A DNA stretch of 64,000 nt from Aliisedimentitalea scapharcae (lineage in GTDB: Bacteria > Pseudomonadota > Alphaproteobacteria > Rhodobacterales > Rhodobacteraceae), in NCBI RefSeq assembly GCF_045277565.1, contig NZ_CP123584.1:3720001-3784000 (forward strand), in the 5' to 3' direction. Under the pieces are notes generated by a model, which was not told the origin of the DNA, searched no databases, and was given only the letters and a program-made list of their open reading frames with translations. Shown here piece after piece: positions 1-8,820 of the stretch (positions within the stretch are counted from its first letter, which is position 1; every line of letters begins with the position of its first letter). Both the position numbers and the translations under genes were made by a program.

Positions 1-1
1 C

Positions 2-1003
2 GCCGACCGCGCGCCCAACACCGACGCCCCCGACCCTGCCATTGCGGCGCTGACCAAAACCCTGCCCCAACGCCCGCCCGGCTTTTGCACCGGGTGCCCT
101 GAGCGTCCGATTTTTGCTGCGCTCAAGATGGTCCAGGAAGAACTCGGCCCGCATCAGATCACCGGAGACATCGGCTGCCACCTGTTTTCGACGCAACCTC
201 CGTTCGAAATCGGCGGCTCCACCATGGGCTATGGGTTGGGACCGGCCTCGAACGCGGCCTTTGATGCGGGCGGCGCGACGCGGCCGATTTCGATCCTCGG
301 CGACGGCGGGTTCTGGCACAACGGGCTGACGTCGTCGATTGGCAACGCCGTCTACAACCGGTCCGACGGGCTGACCGTGATCGTTGACAATTATTACTCT
401 GCCGCGACCGGCGGACAGGACCTCCTGTCTTCGCGCGCTGATAACGAGACCAAAGCCACCAACAATTCCATCGCAGGTGCCATCCGGGGCGTCGGCGTCG
501 ACTGGATCCGCCAGATCGACCGCACCTATGACGTGCCGAAATTGCGCGACACCCTGCGCGAGGCGCTGACCACCGATGCCCCCGGCCCCAAGGTGGTGAT
601 CGCCGCGTCCGAATGCATGCTGAACCGGCAACGCCGCGAACGCCCGATCCGTCAGCAGGCGATCAAGGCGGGCCAACGCCAGGTGGTGCCACGGTTCGGT
701 GTCGACGAAGACGTCTGTACCGGTGATCACGCCTGCATGCGGCTCTCGGGCTGCCCGTCTCTGGGCCTGAAACACACCGGCGATCCGCTGCGTGACGACC
801 CGGTGGCCCACATCGACCAGACCTGTGTCGGCTGCGGCAATTGCGGCGAGGTCGCAGATGCCGCCGTGCTTTGCCCCTCGTTCTATCAGGCCGACCGGGT
901 GCACAACCCCGGCTGGCTGGAACGGCGCATCAACGGGATGCGCAAATCGGTCATCACCTGGCTGCAACAGCGGCGCGATCGCAAATGGGGACGCACCGCA
1001 TGA
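2..1003 (+). CDS. iorA: Indolepyruvate ferredoxin oxidoreductase, alpha subunit (C-terminal part)
   Basis: The reading frame is already open at the left edge, so the N-terminus lies outside the window; 333 residues are visible. IorA oxidatively decarboxylates aryl pyruvates (indolepyruvate, phenylpyruvate) to aryl-acyl-CoA and passes electrons to iron-sulfur clusters. Visible hallmarks are the FCTGCPERPIF segment that opens the thiamine-diphosphate half, the ILGDGGFWHNG cofactor-binding stretch followed by the NYYSAATGGQ segment, and a C-terminal 2[4Fe-4S] region with two cysteine groups (CTGDHACMRLSGC and CVGCGNC...CPS). The stop overlaps the start of iorB in an ATGA junction, which fits an obligate two-subunit enzyme. 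In aerobic proteobacteria the enzyme usually serves aromatic amino-acid breakdown; that role is inferred from the family. Confidence 0.92.
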   Translation, partial: ADRAPNTDAPDPAIAALTKTLPQRPPGFCTGCPERPIFAALKMVQEELGPHQITGDIGCHLFSTQPPFEIGGSTMGYGLGPASNAAFDAGGATRPISILGDGGFWHNGLTSSIGNAVYNRSDGLTVIVDNYYSAATGGQDLLSSRADNETKATNNSIAGAIRGVGVDWIRQIDRTYDVPKLRDTLREALTTDAPGPKVVIAASECMLNRQRRERPIRQQAIKAGQRQVVPRFGVDEDVCTGDHACMRLSGCPSLGLKHTGDPLRDDPVAHIDQTCVGCGNCGEVADAAVLCPSFYQADRVHNPGWLERRINGMRKSVITWLQQRRDRKWGRTA

Positions 1004-2511
1004 CTGCCTCATTCGAACACTCGGGCCTGATCCGGCTGGCCATCCTTGCCGTCGGCGGACAGGGCGGCGGTGTGCTGTCCAACTGGATTGTCGATTTGGC
1101 CGAACGCAACGGCTATATCGCCCAAAGCACATCCGTCCCCGGCGTCGCCCAGCGCACCGGGGCCACCATCTATTACGTCGAACTGTTGCCCGACACCAGC
1201 AGCCCCCCGGTGCTGGCGCTGATGCCGTCGCCCGGCGATGTGGACATCGTCATCGCCGCCGAAATCATGGAGGCCGGACGTGCCGTGACCCGTGGTTTGG
1301 TCACCCCGGATCGGACCACGCTGATTGCGTCGAACCATCGGATGCATGCGGTGTCGGAAAAGGTGGTTCCGGGCGATGGGGTGATCGGCAATGGCCTGGT
1401 GCTGCCCCATATTCAGGCCGCCGCCCACCGGTTGATCTGCTGTGATTTCGCCGCCATCGCCGCCGACACCGGAAGCCATATTTCGGCCAGCCTGCTTGGC
1501 GCGCTCGCCGGGTCTGATGCCTTGCCGTTTGACCGGGCCGCATTCGAGGCCACGATTACCGCCTCCGGACGTGGGGTCGAGCCCAGCCTGCGTGCCTTTG
1601 GGGCCGCTTATGCGGCTGCCCGCGCGCCCGCCCCGTCTCCCTCCCCCCATATGCCCGCGCCTGACCACGCCGCCCCCCGCGCGCCCGACGTCGCCCACCT
1701 GCCCGACCCGGTGCAGGACATGGCCAGCGCCGGTCTGGCCCGGGTCATCGACTATCAGGACACAGCCTATGGGCAGGAGTACCTGGACCATCTGGCCAGC
1801 GCCGCCCGCGCAGACGCGGCCCAAGGCGGTGACGCCCACCAATTTGCCTATACCAGCACGCTGGCCAAATACCTCGCCAACGCCATGTGTTATGACGACA
1901 TTCCCCGGGTTGCGGATTTGAAAACACGGTCCCGCCGCACCGCGCGCGTCCGGGACGAGCTGGGTGTACCGTCTGACGCGGTGCTTCAGCTCACCGAATA
2001 CTTCCACCCCCGGACCGACGAACTCCTCAGCCTGCTGCCCACCCGCGTCGGTCTCTGGGTCGAATCCCGCCCGGCGCTGGTCCGTGGGATCGCGCGTCTG
2101 TTTTCCAAGGGACGGCGCCTGCGTTCAGACCGCCTGGTGCCATTCCTGATGCTCTATTGGCTAGCCGGACAACGCCGGCGTCGTCGCGGCATGCTGCGCC
2201 ATCACCGCGAATTGGCCCATATGCAGGCCTGGCTGGGCTGCGCGTCCCAGCTTCTGCCGCTCAACTATGATCTGGCGGTCGAAACCCTCGGCACCCGACG
2301 CCTGATCAAAGGGTACAGCGACACCCACACCCGGGGGTTGGCCAAATTCGACCGGGTGATGCAGGGCATCGCGCTGGTCCAGAACCGCACGGATGCGGCG
2401 GATTGGGCGCGGCGGCTCAAAACCGCAGCCTTGGCCGATGTCGATGGCACACAGCTCGACGGGGTGATCCAGACCATCCAGAGCTTTTCGGGCACCCAGG
2501 CCGCCGAATGA
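1000..2511 (+). CDS. iorB: Indolepyruvate oxidoreductase, beta subunit with C-terminal extension
   Basis: 503 aa. The start is the ATG of the ATGA overlap with iorA; the frame is open further upstream but that DNA codes for iorA. Residues about 10-190 form the pyruvate-ferredoxin-oxidoreductase gamma-type domain (AVGGQGGGVLSNW near the N-terminus, then SVPGVAQRTGATIYYVEL). From about residue 230 onward is a long extension of the kind found in aerobic proteobacterial IorB proteins (DUF6537-type), making it about 2.5 times the length of archaeal IorB. It pairs with IorA to form the CoA-acylating oxidoreductase. It ends 15 nt before the convergent cueR stop with no obvious T-rich terminator. Confidence 0.9.
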   Translation: MTASFEHSGLIRLAILAVGGQGGGVLSNWIVDLAERNGYIAQSTSVPGVAQRTGATIYYVELLPDTSSPPVLALMPSPGDVDIVIAAEIMEAGRAVTRGLVTPDRTTLIASNHRMHAVSEKVVPGDGVIGNGLVLPHIQAAAHRLICCDFAAIAADTGSHISASLLGALAGSDALPFDRAAFEATITASGRGVEPSLRAFGAAYAAARAPAPSPSPHMPAPDHAAPRAPDVAHLPDPVQDMASAGLARVIDYQDTAYGQEYLDHLASAARADAAQGGDAHQFAYTSTLAKYLANAMCYDDIPRVADLKTRSRRTARVRDELGVPSDAVLQLTEYFHPRTDELLSLLPTRVGLWVESRPALVRGIARLFSKGRRLRSDRLVPFLMLYWLAGQRRRRRGMLRHHRELAHMQAWLGCASQLLPLNYDLAVETLGTRRLIKGYSDTHTRGLAKFDRVMQGIALVQNRTDAADWARRLKTAALADVDGTQLDGVIQTIQSFSGTQAAE

Positions 2512-2526
2512 CACCAGCGTGCCCGC

Positions 2527-2916
2527 CTACAGCTTTCCTGACAGATCCTTGAGGATCGGACAGTCGGGCCGGTTGTCCCCGGCACAGCAATCCACCAGCT
2601 CTGTCAGCGTGTCCCGCATGGACTGCAGATCGGCAATCTTGGTCTCGATCCGCGACAGATGCTCCTTGGCCAATCGTTTGACATCGGCGCTGGCGCGGGT
2701 TTCATCCTCGTATAACGCCATCAGGGTGCGGCAATCTTCGATGCTGAACCCCAACGCCCGGGCGCGCCCCAAAAAGGCCAGCTTGTGCAAATCGCTGTCG
2801 CGAAATCTGCGATACCCGTTGGCGCTGCGATGCGGCTTGATCAGGCCGATGTCCTCGTAATACCGGATCGTCTTGGCTGGAAGGCCCGAGCGGGCGGATA
2901 CGTCACCGATGTTCAT
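2527..2916 (-). CDS. cueR: CueR-type Cu(I)-responsive MerR-family activator
   Basis: 129 aa. The N-terminal winged helix-turn-helix reads MNIGDVSARSGLPAKTIRYYE, typical of MerR proteins, followed by the long dimerisation helix. The metal loop near the C-terminus has C111 and C119 in the form CAGDNRPDCPIL, the two-cysteine spacing that defines Cu(I)/Ag(I)-sensing CueR. A strong GAGGAGG ribosome site precedes the ATG. The gene lies 15 nt downstream of copA on the same strand, so the two probably form one operon and CueR controls its own synthesis through the copA promoter. Confidence 0.93.
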   Translation of the reverse strand: MNIGDVSARSGLPAKTIRYYEDIGLIKPHRSANGYRRFRDSDLHKLAFLGRARALGFSIEDCRTLMALYEDETRASADVKRLAKEHLSRIETKIADLQSMRDTLTELVDCCAGDNRPDCPILKDLSGKL

Positions 2917-2931
2917 GCGCTTTGCCTCCTC

Positions 2932-5439
2932 TCACTGTGCCGCCGCAGGTGCCGGGACCAGCCCCGGACCAGATGCGGCGGTCTGCGCCGCCAGCGTCGG
3001 CGCAATGCGACGCAGACGCAAGGCATTGCTCAGCACAAACACGCTGGACAGCGCCATGGCACCCGCAGCCAGAGCCGGTGACAACAAGGGCCCGCCAAAG
3101 GGATACAAGACCCCCGCCGCCACCGGAATCAGCAGAATGTTATAGCCAAAGGCCCAGGTCAGATTCTGCCGGATATTTCCCATCGTGCGTCGCGACAGAG
3201 CAAAGGCATTGACCACGCCGCGCAAATCCCCGGACATCAAAACCACATCCGCCGCCTCGATTGCCACGGCCGTGCCCGACCCGATCGCGATCCCCACATC
3301 CGCCGCCGCCAACGCGGGCGCATCATTGATCCCGTCTCCGACAAATCCCAGGTCCCCATGCGTGGCCCGCAGCGCCTCCAGCGCGGCGACCTTGTCACCG
3401 GGCAGGCATTCTGCCTTGACGTGATCAATGCCCAGATCGCCAGCAATGGCCCGGGCGGTGGCCGCGTTGTCCCCGGTGATCATCGCGACCGCCAACCCCT
3501 GGGCCTGCAAGGCGCGAATGGCCTCGCGGCTGCCCGGTTTGATCGGATCCGCCACCGCGATCACCGCTGCGATCTGGCCGTTGATAGCGGCAAACATCGG
3601 TGTTTCCCCCCGTGCTGCGACCTCTTCGGCCCGCTCGGCCAACGCCCCCAGATCGATGCCATCGCGGGCCATCAGCCGGTCCGCGCCAATCAACAGGTCC
3701 TGACCCTCCACCCGCGCTGACAGACCCAATCCGGTCAGGGCCTCGACCTTTTCGGCTGTGGGCAGATCCGCACCCGCCGCCGCAACCAGAGCCCGGGCAA
3801 TCGGGTGTTCGGACTGCGCTTCGGCGGCGGCCACCAGACGCAGGACATCTGCCCGATCAAAACCGGGGCTGGTTTCCAACAGAGTCAGCGCCGGGCACCC
3901 TTGAGTCAATGTCCCGGTCTTGTCCAGCGCCACGACCTTGACCTCTTGCAACCGCTGCAGGGCGTCACCCTTGCGAAACAGCACCCCCAGCTCGGCCGCG
4001 CGGCCGGTCCCCACCATGATTGACGTCGGCGTGGCCAGCCCCATGGCACAGGGGCAGGCAATGATCAGCACCGACACCCCGGCCACCAGAGCAAAAGGCA
4101 AAGACGGGGCCGGGCCGAACACAGCCCAGACCAGAACCGTCAACGCCGCAACGATCATAACCGCAGGCACAAACCACAATGTGATGCGATCCACGACCCC
4201 CTGCACCGGCAGCTTGGCTCCCTGGGCGTGCTCCACCATCCTGACGATCTGCGCCAGCTTGGTATCGCGTCCAACCCGGGTCGCGTTATATTCGATCACC
4301 CCATTGCCATTGACCGTCCCGCCCGTCACCTCGGTGCCTTCTGTCTTGGCCACAGGCACAGGTTCGCCGGTGATCATGCTTTCGTCCACATAAGACGTGC
4401 CGCTGATCACCGTGCCATCCACGGCGATCCTGTCTCCGGGGCGGGCGCGGATCACATCGCCGGGGCGGATCTCTTCGACCGGCACCTCTGCCGCTTTGCC
4501 CCCGCGCAAAACGGTGGCCGAACGCGGCTGCATCCCGACAAGTTTGCGGATGGCCGCCCCCGTGCGCCCCTTGGCCCGCGCCTCCATCCAGCGCCCCACC
4601 AGGATCAGCACCACAATGACGGCTGCAGCTTCGTAATAGACATTGGCCGTTCCTGCCGGCAGCACACCCGGCGCAAAGGTCGACACCACCGAAAAGACAT
4701 AGGCCGCCAGCGTCCCGATCGCCACCAGCGCATTCATGTCGGGCGCGCCGCGCAACAGGGCCGGAATGCCACGTTCATAAAACATCCGACCGGGCCCCAT
4801 CAGCACGGCAGAAGTCAAAGCGAACTGCACCAGATGGCTGTTGGTCGTGCCGATGTTGGCCGCAACCCAATGGTGCAGGGCCGGGATCATGTGCCCGCCC
4901 ATTTCGATCAGAAACACCGGCAGCGCCAGCGCCGCCGCGATGATCATGTTGCGCCTCAGGGCTGCAATCTCGGCCTCTTTGCGCCTGTCCTGGGACTCTG
5001 CCCGAGTGCCCTGGTCCGGCTCGGCACGCGCGGGGTACCCCGCCTCGGTCACGATCCGCGCCAATTCGCCCGGGGTCACAGCGCCCTGCGCATAGGTCAC
5101 ATGCGCAGACTCGTCGGCCAGGTTGACATGTGCGCCCACCACCCCCTGCGCGCCGATCAGGGCCCGCTCGACCCGTCCCACGCAGGAGGCGCAATTCAAC
5201 TGCTCGACATGTAAAACTACAGACGACGTCACCGCAGGATAGCCCGCAACCTTCAGCGCATCGGTCAGCGCAGACAACGCCACATCGCTGGACTGTGTGA
5301 CCTGTGCCGTGGCATTGGCCAGATTGACGCTGGCGGTGCTGACGCCATCCACGGCGGCCAGCGCGCGCTCTGCGCGCCCGGCGCATCCGGCGCAATTCAG
5401 GCCGCTGATTTGCAGAGAAACGATAGGGCGGTTGGACAT
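2932..5439 (-). CDS. copA: Cu(I)-exporting P1B-type ATPase
   Basis: 835 aa from the ATG at 5439. A longer frame would start at 5493, but that point lies inside the CueR-type promoter, so 5439 is preferred. Two N-terminal heavy-metal domains carry C16-AG-C19 and C83-AS-C86. Membrane helices follow, then a TGE-type actuator (MITGEPVPVAKTEG), the transmembrane copper motif CPC (about residue 463), the phosphorylation site DKTGTLT (about 506), the SEHPIARAL nucleotide-binding motif and GDGINDAPAL. This order is that of inner-membrane Cu(I) exporters of the CopA family. It is cotranscribed with cueR and acts in copper detoxification. The HMA motifs have GLNC and QLNC in place of the common GMTC. 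Confidence 0.96.
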   Translation of the reverse strand: MSNRPIVSLQISGLNCAGCAGRAERALAAVDGVSTASVNLANATAQVTQSSDVALSALTDALKVAGYPAVTSSVVLHVEQLNCASCVGRVERALIGAQGVVGAHVNLADESAHVTYAQGAVTPGELARIVTEAGYPARAEPDQGTRAESQDRRKEAEIAALRRNMIIAAALALPVFLIEMGGHMIPALHHWVAANIGTTNSHLVQFALTSAVLMGPGRMFYERGIPALLRGAPDMNALVAIGTLAAYVFSVVSTFAPGVLPAGTANVYYEAAAVIVVLILVGRWMEARAKGRTGAAIRKLVGMQPRSATVLRGGKAAEVPVEEIRPGDVIRARPGDRIAVDGTVISGTSYVDESMITGEPVPVAKTEGTEVTGGTVNGNGVIEYNATRVGRDTKLAQIVRMVEHAQGAKLPVQGVVDRITLWFVPAVMIVAALTVLVWAVFGPAPSLPFALVAGVSVLIIACPCAMGLATPTSIMVGTGRAAELGVLFRKGDALQRLQEVKVVALDKTGTLTQGCPALTLLETSPGFDRADVLRLVAAAEAQSEHPIARALVAAAGADLPTAEKVEALTGLGLSARVEGQDLLIGADRLMARDGIDLGALAERAEEVAARGETPMFAAINGQIAAVIAVADPIKPGSREAIRALQAQGLAVAMITGDNAATARAIAGDLGIDHVKAECLPGDKVAALEALRATHGDLGFVGDGINDAPALAAADVGIAIGSGTAVAIEAADVVLMSGDLRGVVNAFALSRRTMGNIRQNLTWAFGYNILLIPVAAGVLYPFGGPLLSPALAAGAMALSSVFVLSNALRLRRIAPTLAAQTAASGPGLVPAPAAAQ

Positions 5440-5472
5440 GGTGCACAGATCCCGAGTCGATGACATTGCGCG

Positions 5473-5504
5473 AGATATGGGGCTTCCAGTCACGGGAAGG
5501 TCAA
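5473..5504 (-). promoter_or_regulatory. CueR-dependent copA promoter
   Basis: On the minus strand a -35 TTGACC (5504-5499) is separated by an overlong 19-20 nt spacer from a CCATAT/CATATC -10. The spacer region holds the dyad CCTTCC-N7-GGAAGC. A stretched spacer filled by CCTTCC/GGAAGG arms is the hallmark of CueR/MerR promoters, which are activated by DNA twisting. Transcription would begin about 27 nt before the copA ATG at 5439. Confidence 0.85.
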
Positions 5505-5533
5505 GAGGGGGCGTCAGATTTTTTCATTTGACA

Positions 5534-5547
5534 TCTGTGATCACAGA
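5534..5547. promoter_or_regulatory. 14-nt perfect palindrome TCTGTGATCACAGA
   Basis: Perfect self-complementary sequence centred on GATC, with TTGACA immediately upstream (5528-5533). Its size suits a GntR- or MarR-type dimer; the regulator is unknown. It lies about 417 nt before frmA and just upstream of the copA promoter. Confidence 0.4.
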
Positions 5548-5579
5548 ATGCGAAGGCTACGCCAGCAAACAATCGGTCC

Positions 5580-5598
5580 TGCGACATTCCATGTCGCA
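5580..5598. promoter_or_regulatory. 19-nt dyad upstream of frmA
   Basis: TGCGACAT-TCC-ATGTCGCA is a perfect 8-3-8 inverted repeat. It could be an operator or, in RNA, the tip of the hairpin spanning 5575-5607. No regulator in the window is an obvious partner. Confidence 0.45.
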
Positions 5599-5963
5599 TA
5601 TGGGACCAGAACATGCAGACCGGGAATGGTATGCTGCATTTAAGAAATCACACGCGGCGGCCAGATCGCGGCCCGCACACACGAGAAATGGGAGATTACG
5701 AAATCCGCAAGCCTGGCAGCTTTGCAAAGCGCATTCCGAACCCGCAGACTGCACAGCATATGCACATGCTTGCCTAACGTCATCCATTTCTGTAACCGTT
5801 TGAAAATTGAGCTGACTGCCCTCACGGACCGGGGCGGCTCTGCTCTTCCTGACGTGACGACCGAAGACGACCAATTGACCGCCTGCCCGATGCAGTTTGC
5901 CCTAGGCAAGGCCCCGATCAACAAAAGAACATATAGAGCGCCAACAAGAAGGACGTACCCCAT

Positions 5964-7079
<1,116 letters not shown>

Positions 7080-7121
7080 ATCACAGCGGAGCTTCTCAGC
7101 TTCACAGCATGATCCCGATTT

Positions 7122-7144
7122 CGGATTGGCCTGCGGCCAATCCG
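7122..7144. terminator. Hairpin downstream of frmA
   Basis: A perfect 10-bp stem (CGGATTGGCC/GGCCAATCCG) with a 3-nt loop, 43 nt after the frmA stop. There is no T tract; it is followed 6 nt later by a second, stronger hairpin. Confidence 0.5.
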
Positions 7145-7150
7145 ACCGGG

Positions 7151-7191
7151 GGCCCGGGGGGCGGCGCGTTTCACGCGCCGCCCCCCGGGCC
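7151..7191. terminator. Very GC-rich 18-bp hairpin downstream of frmA
   Basis: Perfect 18-bp inverted repeat (arms 7151-7168 and 7174-7191, loop TTTCA), entirely G and C in the stem. It probably ends or protects the frmA transcript, although no U-run follows. Together with the hairpin at 7122 it forms a tandem structure that may be a genome-wide repeat unit. Confidence 0.55.
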
Positions 7192-7275
7192 ATTTGGGCA
7201 CTGCTTCCAAAGATGGGCCAGAACCCAAAGTGGCTCCCAAGAAAATCATTGCAGCGGCACAGACAGGCCCTTCAC

Positions 7276-7296
7276 ATATCCTCCCAGGGGGGATAT
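7276..7296. promoter_or_regulatory. CsoR/RcnR-type GC-tract operator
   Basis: An inverted repeat with arms ATATCCTCCC and GGGGGGATAT (9 of 10 complementary) around a single A. G/C tracts flanked by AT ends are the operator form of the CsoR/RcnR/FrmR family. It lies 9 nt before the start of the family member at 7306 and overlaps its probable ribosome site, which indicates autorepression. Confidence 0.7.
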
Positions 7297-7305
7297 TGGT
7301 CTGCT

Positions 7306-7572
7306 ATGACCAGACCCCACAAACATCAATCTCATCCCAAGGTGATCGCTCGGCTGAAACGGGCCAACGGTCACCTCGCCCATGTCATCGCCATGATCGA
7401 AGAGGGCAGCCCCTGTACCGACATCGCCCAACAGCTGCAGGCCGTGGAAAAGGCCATCACCAATGCCAAGCGGGTATTGATCCACGACCACATCGACCAT
7501 TGTCTGGATCCCGACGAAGCCGGACACGCCCCTGACACCGCCAGTTTCAAGGCAATCACAAGGTACCTGTGA
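7306..7572 (+). CDS. CsoR/RcnR-family metal-sensing repressor
   Basis: 88 aa from the ATG at 7306; the frame is open further upstream, but that region holds the hairpin and operator. The all-helical family pattern is clear (VIARLKRANGHLAHVIAMI, then IAQQLQAVEKAI). Candidate metal ligands are C37, H62 and C66, with the spacing 25 and 4 of the Cys-His-Cys set used by CsoR and by the nickel sensor InrS; extra histidines H5, H7 and H10 lie at the N-terminus. FrmR and RcnR proper lack the third cysteine. It precedes an MFS exporter by 4 nt, so the pair resembles a metal-efflux unit, with nickel, cobalt or copper as candidates. Being next to frmA raises formaldehyde sensing as an alternative, which the Cys-His-Cys set argues against. 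Confidence 0.85.
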   Translation: MTRPHKHQSHPKVIARLKRANGHLAHVIAMIEEGSPCTDIAQQLQAVEKAITNAKRVLIHDHIDHCLDPDEAGHAPDTASFKAITRYL

Positions 7573-7576
7573 CCCC

Positions 7577-8800
7577 ATGTTGTCGATTCTGGCAAACCGC
7601 ACCTATCGCCACCTGTTTCTGGCCCAATTGATCGCCGTCATCGGAACCGGGCTGGCCACCATTGCGCTGAGCCTACTGGCCTATGATCTGGCTGGCGAAG
7701 AGGCGGGTCTGGTGTTGGGGCTGGCTTTGACGATCAAGATGGTCTGCTATGTGACCATCGCACCCATCGCGGCTGCCTTTGCAGCTCAGATGCCCCGGCG
7801 GACCTGGTTGGTGACACTGGATCTGATACGCGCCGGGGCAGCCCTGTGTCTGCCGTTCGTGACCGAAATCTGGCAGATCTATCTGCTGATCTTCGTGCTG
7901 CAATCGGCCTCGGCGGCCTTTACACCGGCCTATCAGGCCAGCATTCCCGATGTGCTCCCGGATGAAGAGGAGTACACCAAGGCCCTGTCTCTGTCCCGGT
8001 TGGCCTATGATCTGGAGAGCCTCGTCAGCCCCGGGCTGGCCGCTCTGCTGTTGGGGGTCTTGACGTTTGATTCCCTGTTCTTTGGAACCGCCATCGGCTT
8101 TGTCGCCTCGGCACTGCTGGTGACGTCGATCCTGTTGCCCTCTCCCGTTCCAACGGTGCGACGCAGCCTCCATGACCGCACCACCCGCGGTCTTCGGCTC
8201 TATCTGACGACCCCACGGCTGCGCGGCCTGTTGGGGCTCACTGTTGCGGCCTCGGCAACGGCGTCCATGGTGTTCGTCAACACCGTGGTGATGACCCGGT
8301 CCGTGCTGGGCCTGGGCGAAAGCAGCGTTGCGCTGGCGCTGGCGCTGTTCGGTGTCGGGTCCATGCTGGTGGCGCTGATCCTGCCCCCCCTCCTGAAACA
8401 TACCAAAGAGCGCCGGGTGATGTCGCTGGGCGCGTTGGTTGCCATTCTCAGCCTGACCGGATTGGCCGTTGTCCAGGGGGGCGGGTCGCTGACCATGGGC
8501 TGGGTAGGTCTTGCCTGGTTTGGCACCGGTGTCGGCTATGCCGCGGTGATGACCCCATCAGGGCGCCTGCTGCGCCGATCCGTTGCCCCCGAAGACGGCC
8601 CGGCGATCTTTGCCGCGCAATTCACCCTGTCCCATGCCTGTTGGCTGGTCAGCTATCCTTTGGCGGGCTGGGCGATGACCCGGCTGGGGGCACAGCCGAC
8701 ATTGCTTCTGCTCACCGGGCTGGCCTGGATCGGGCTGCTGGTCGGCAGATGGGCATGGCCCGCCCCCAAGCCGGACCAGACACAGCCCGAAACCAATTGA
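7577..8800 (+). CDS. MFS transporter, NreB/EntS-like exporter
   Basis: 407 aa with about 12 hydrophobic segments; the N-terminus (MLSILANRTYRHLFLAQLIAVIGTG) and the LTIKMVCYVTIAPIAA loop region have the look of the NreB nickel-resistance and EntS branch of MFS proteins. It starts 4 nt after the CsoR-family stop, so it is almost certainly cotranscribed with and repressed by that protein. Export of a metal or metal-ligand is inferred from this pairing. It ends 20 nt before the convergent GlxA-type gene. Confidence 0.75.
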   Translation: MLSILANRTYRHLFLAQLIAVIGTGLATIALSLLAYDLAGEEAGLVLGLALTIKMVCYVTIAPIAAAFAAQMPRRTWLVTLDLIRAGAALCLPFVTEIWQIYLLIFVLQSASAAFTPAYQASIPDVLPDEEEYTKALSLSRLAYDLESLVSPGLAALLLGVLTFDSLFFGTAIGFVASALLVTSILLPSPVPTVRRSLHDRTTRGLRLYLTTPRLRGLLGLTVAASATASMVFVNTVVMTRSVLGLGESSVALALALFGVGSMLVALILPPLLKHTKERRVMSLGALVAILSLTGLAVVQGGGSLTMGWVGLAWFGTGVGYAAVMTPSGRLLRRSVAPEDGPAIFAAQFTLSHACWLVSYPLAGWAMTRLGAQPTLLLLTGLAWIGLLVGRWAWPAPKPDQTQPETN

Positions 8801-8820
8801 CCGACGATGGCCCCACCAGA

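Larger units (their letters stand above)
5440..5963. other. 524-nt spacer between divergent copA and frmA
   Basis: Besides the copA promoter at its left end, this spacer holds two dyads: the 14-nt palindrome TCTGTGATCACAGA (5534-5547), directly preceded by TTGACA, and the 19-nt dyad TGCGACATTCCATGTCGCA (5580-5598), which sits inside a larger hairpin bounded by GGTCC/GGACC (5575-5607). No convincing coding frame is seen. The remaining 350 nt up to frmA show nothing I can assign. Confidence 0.5.

Noticed and set aside
5534..5547. CRP/FNR-type site from the TGTGA/TCACA strings
   Set aside because: The half-sites abut without the usual 6-nt spacer, so a CRP-family site is not supported.
7306..7572. 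FrmR formaldehyde sensor for frmA
   Set aside because: The ligand set C37-H62-C66 and the immediate MFS neighbour fit a metal sensor better; frmA is upstream and separated by strong hairpins.
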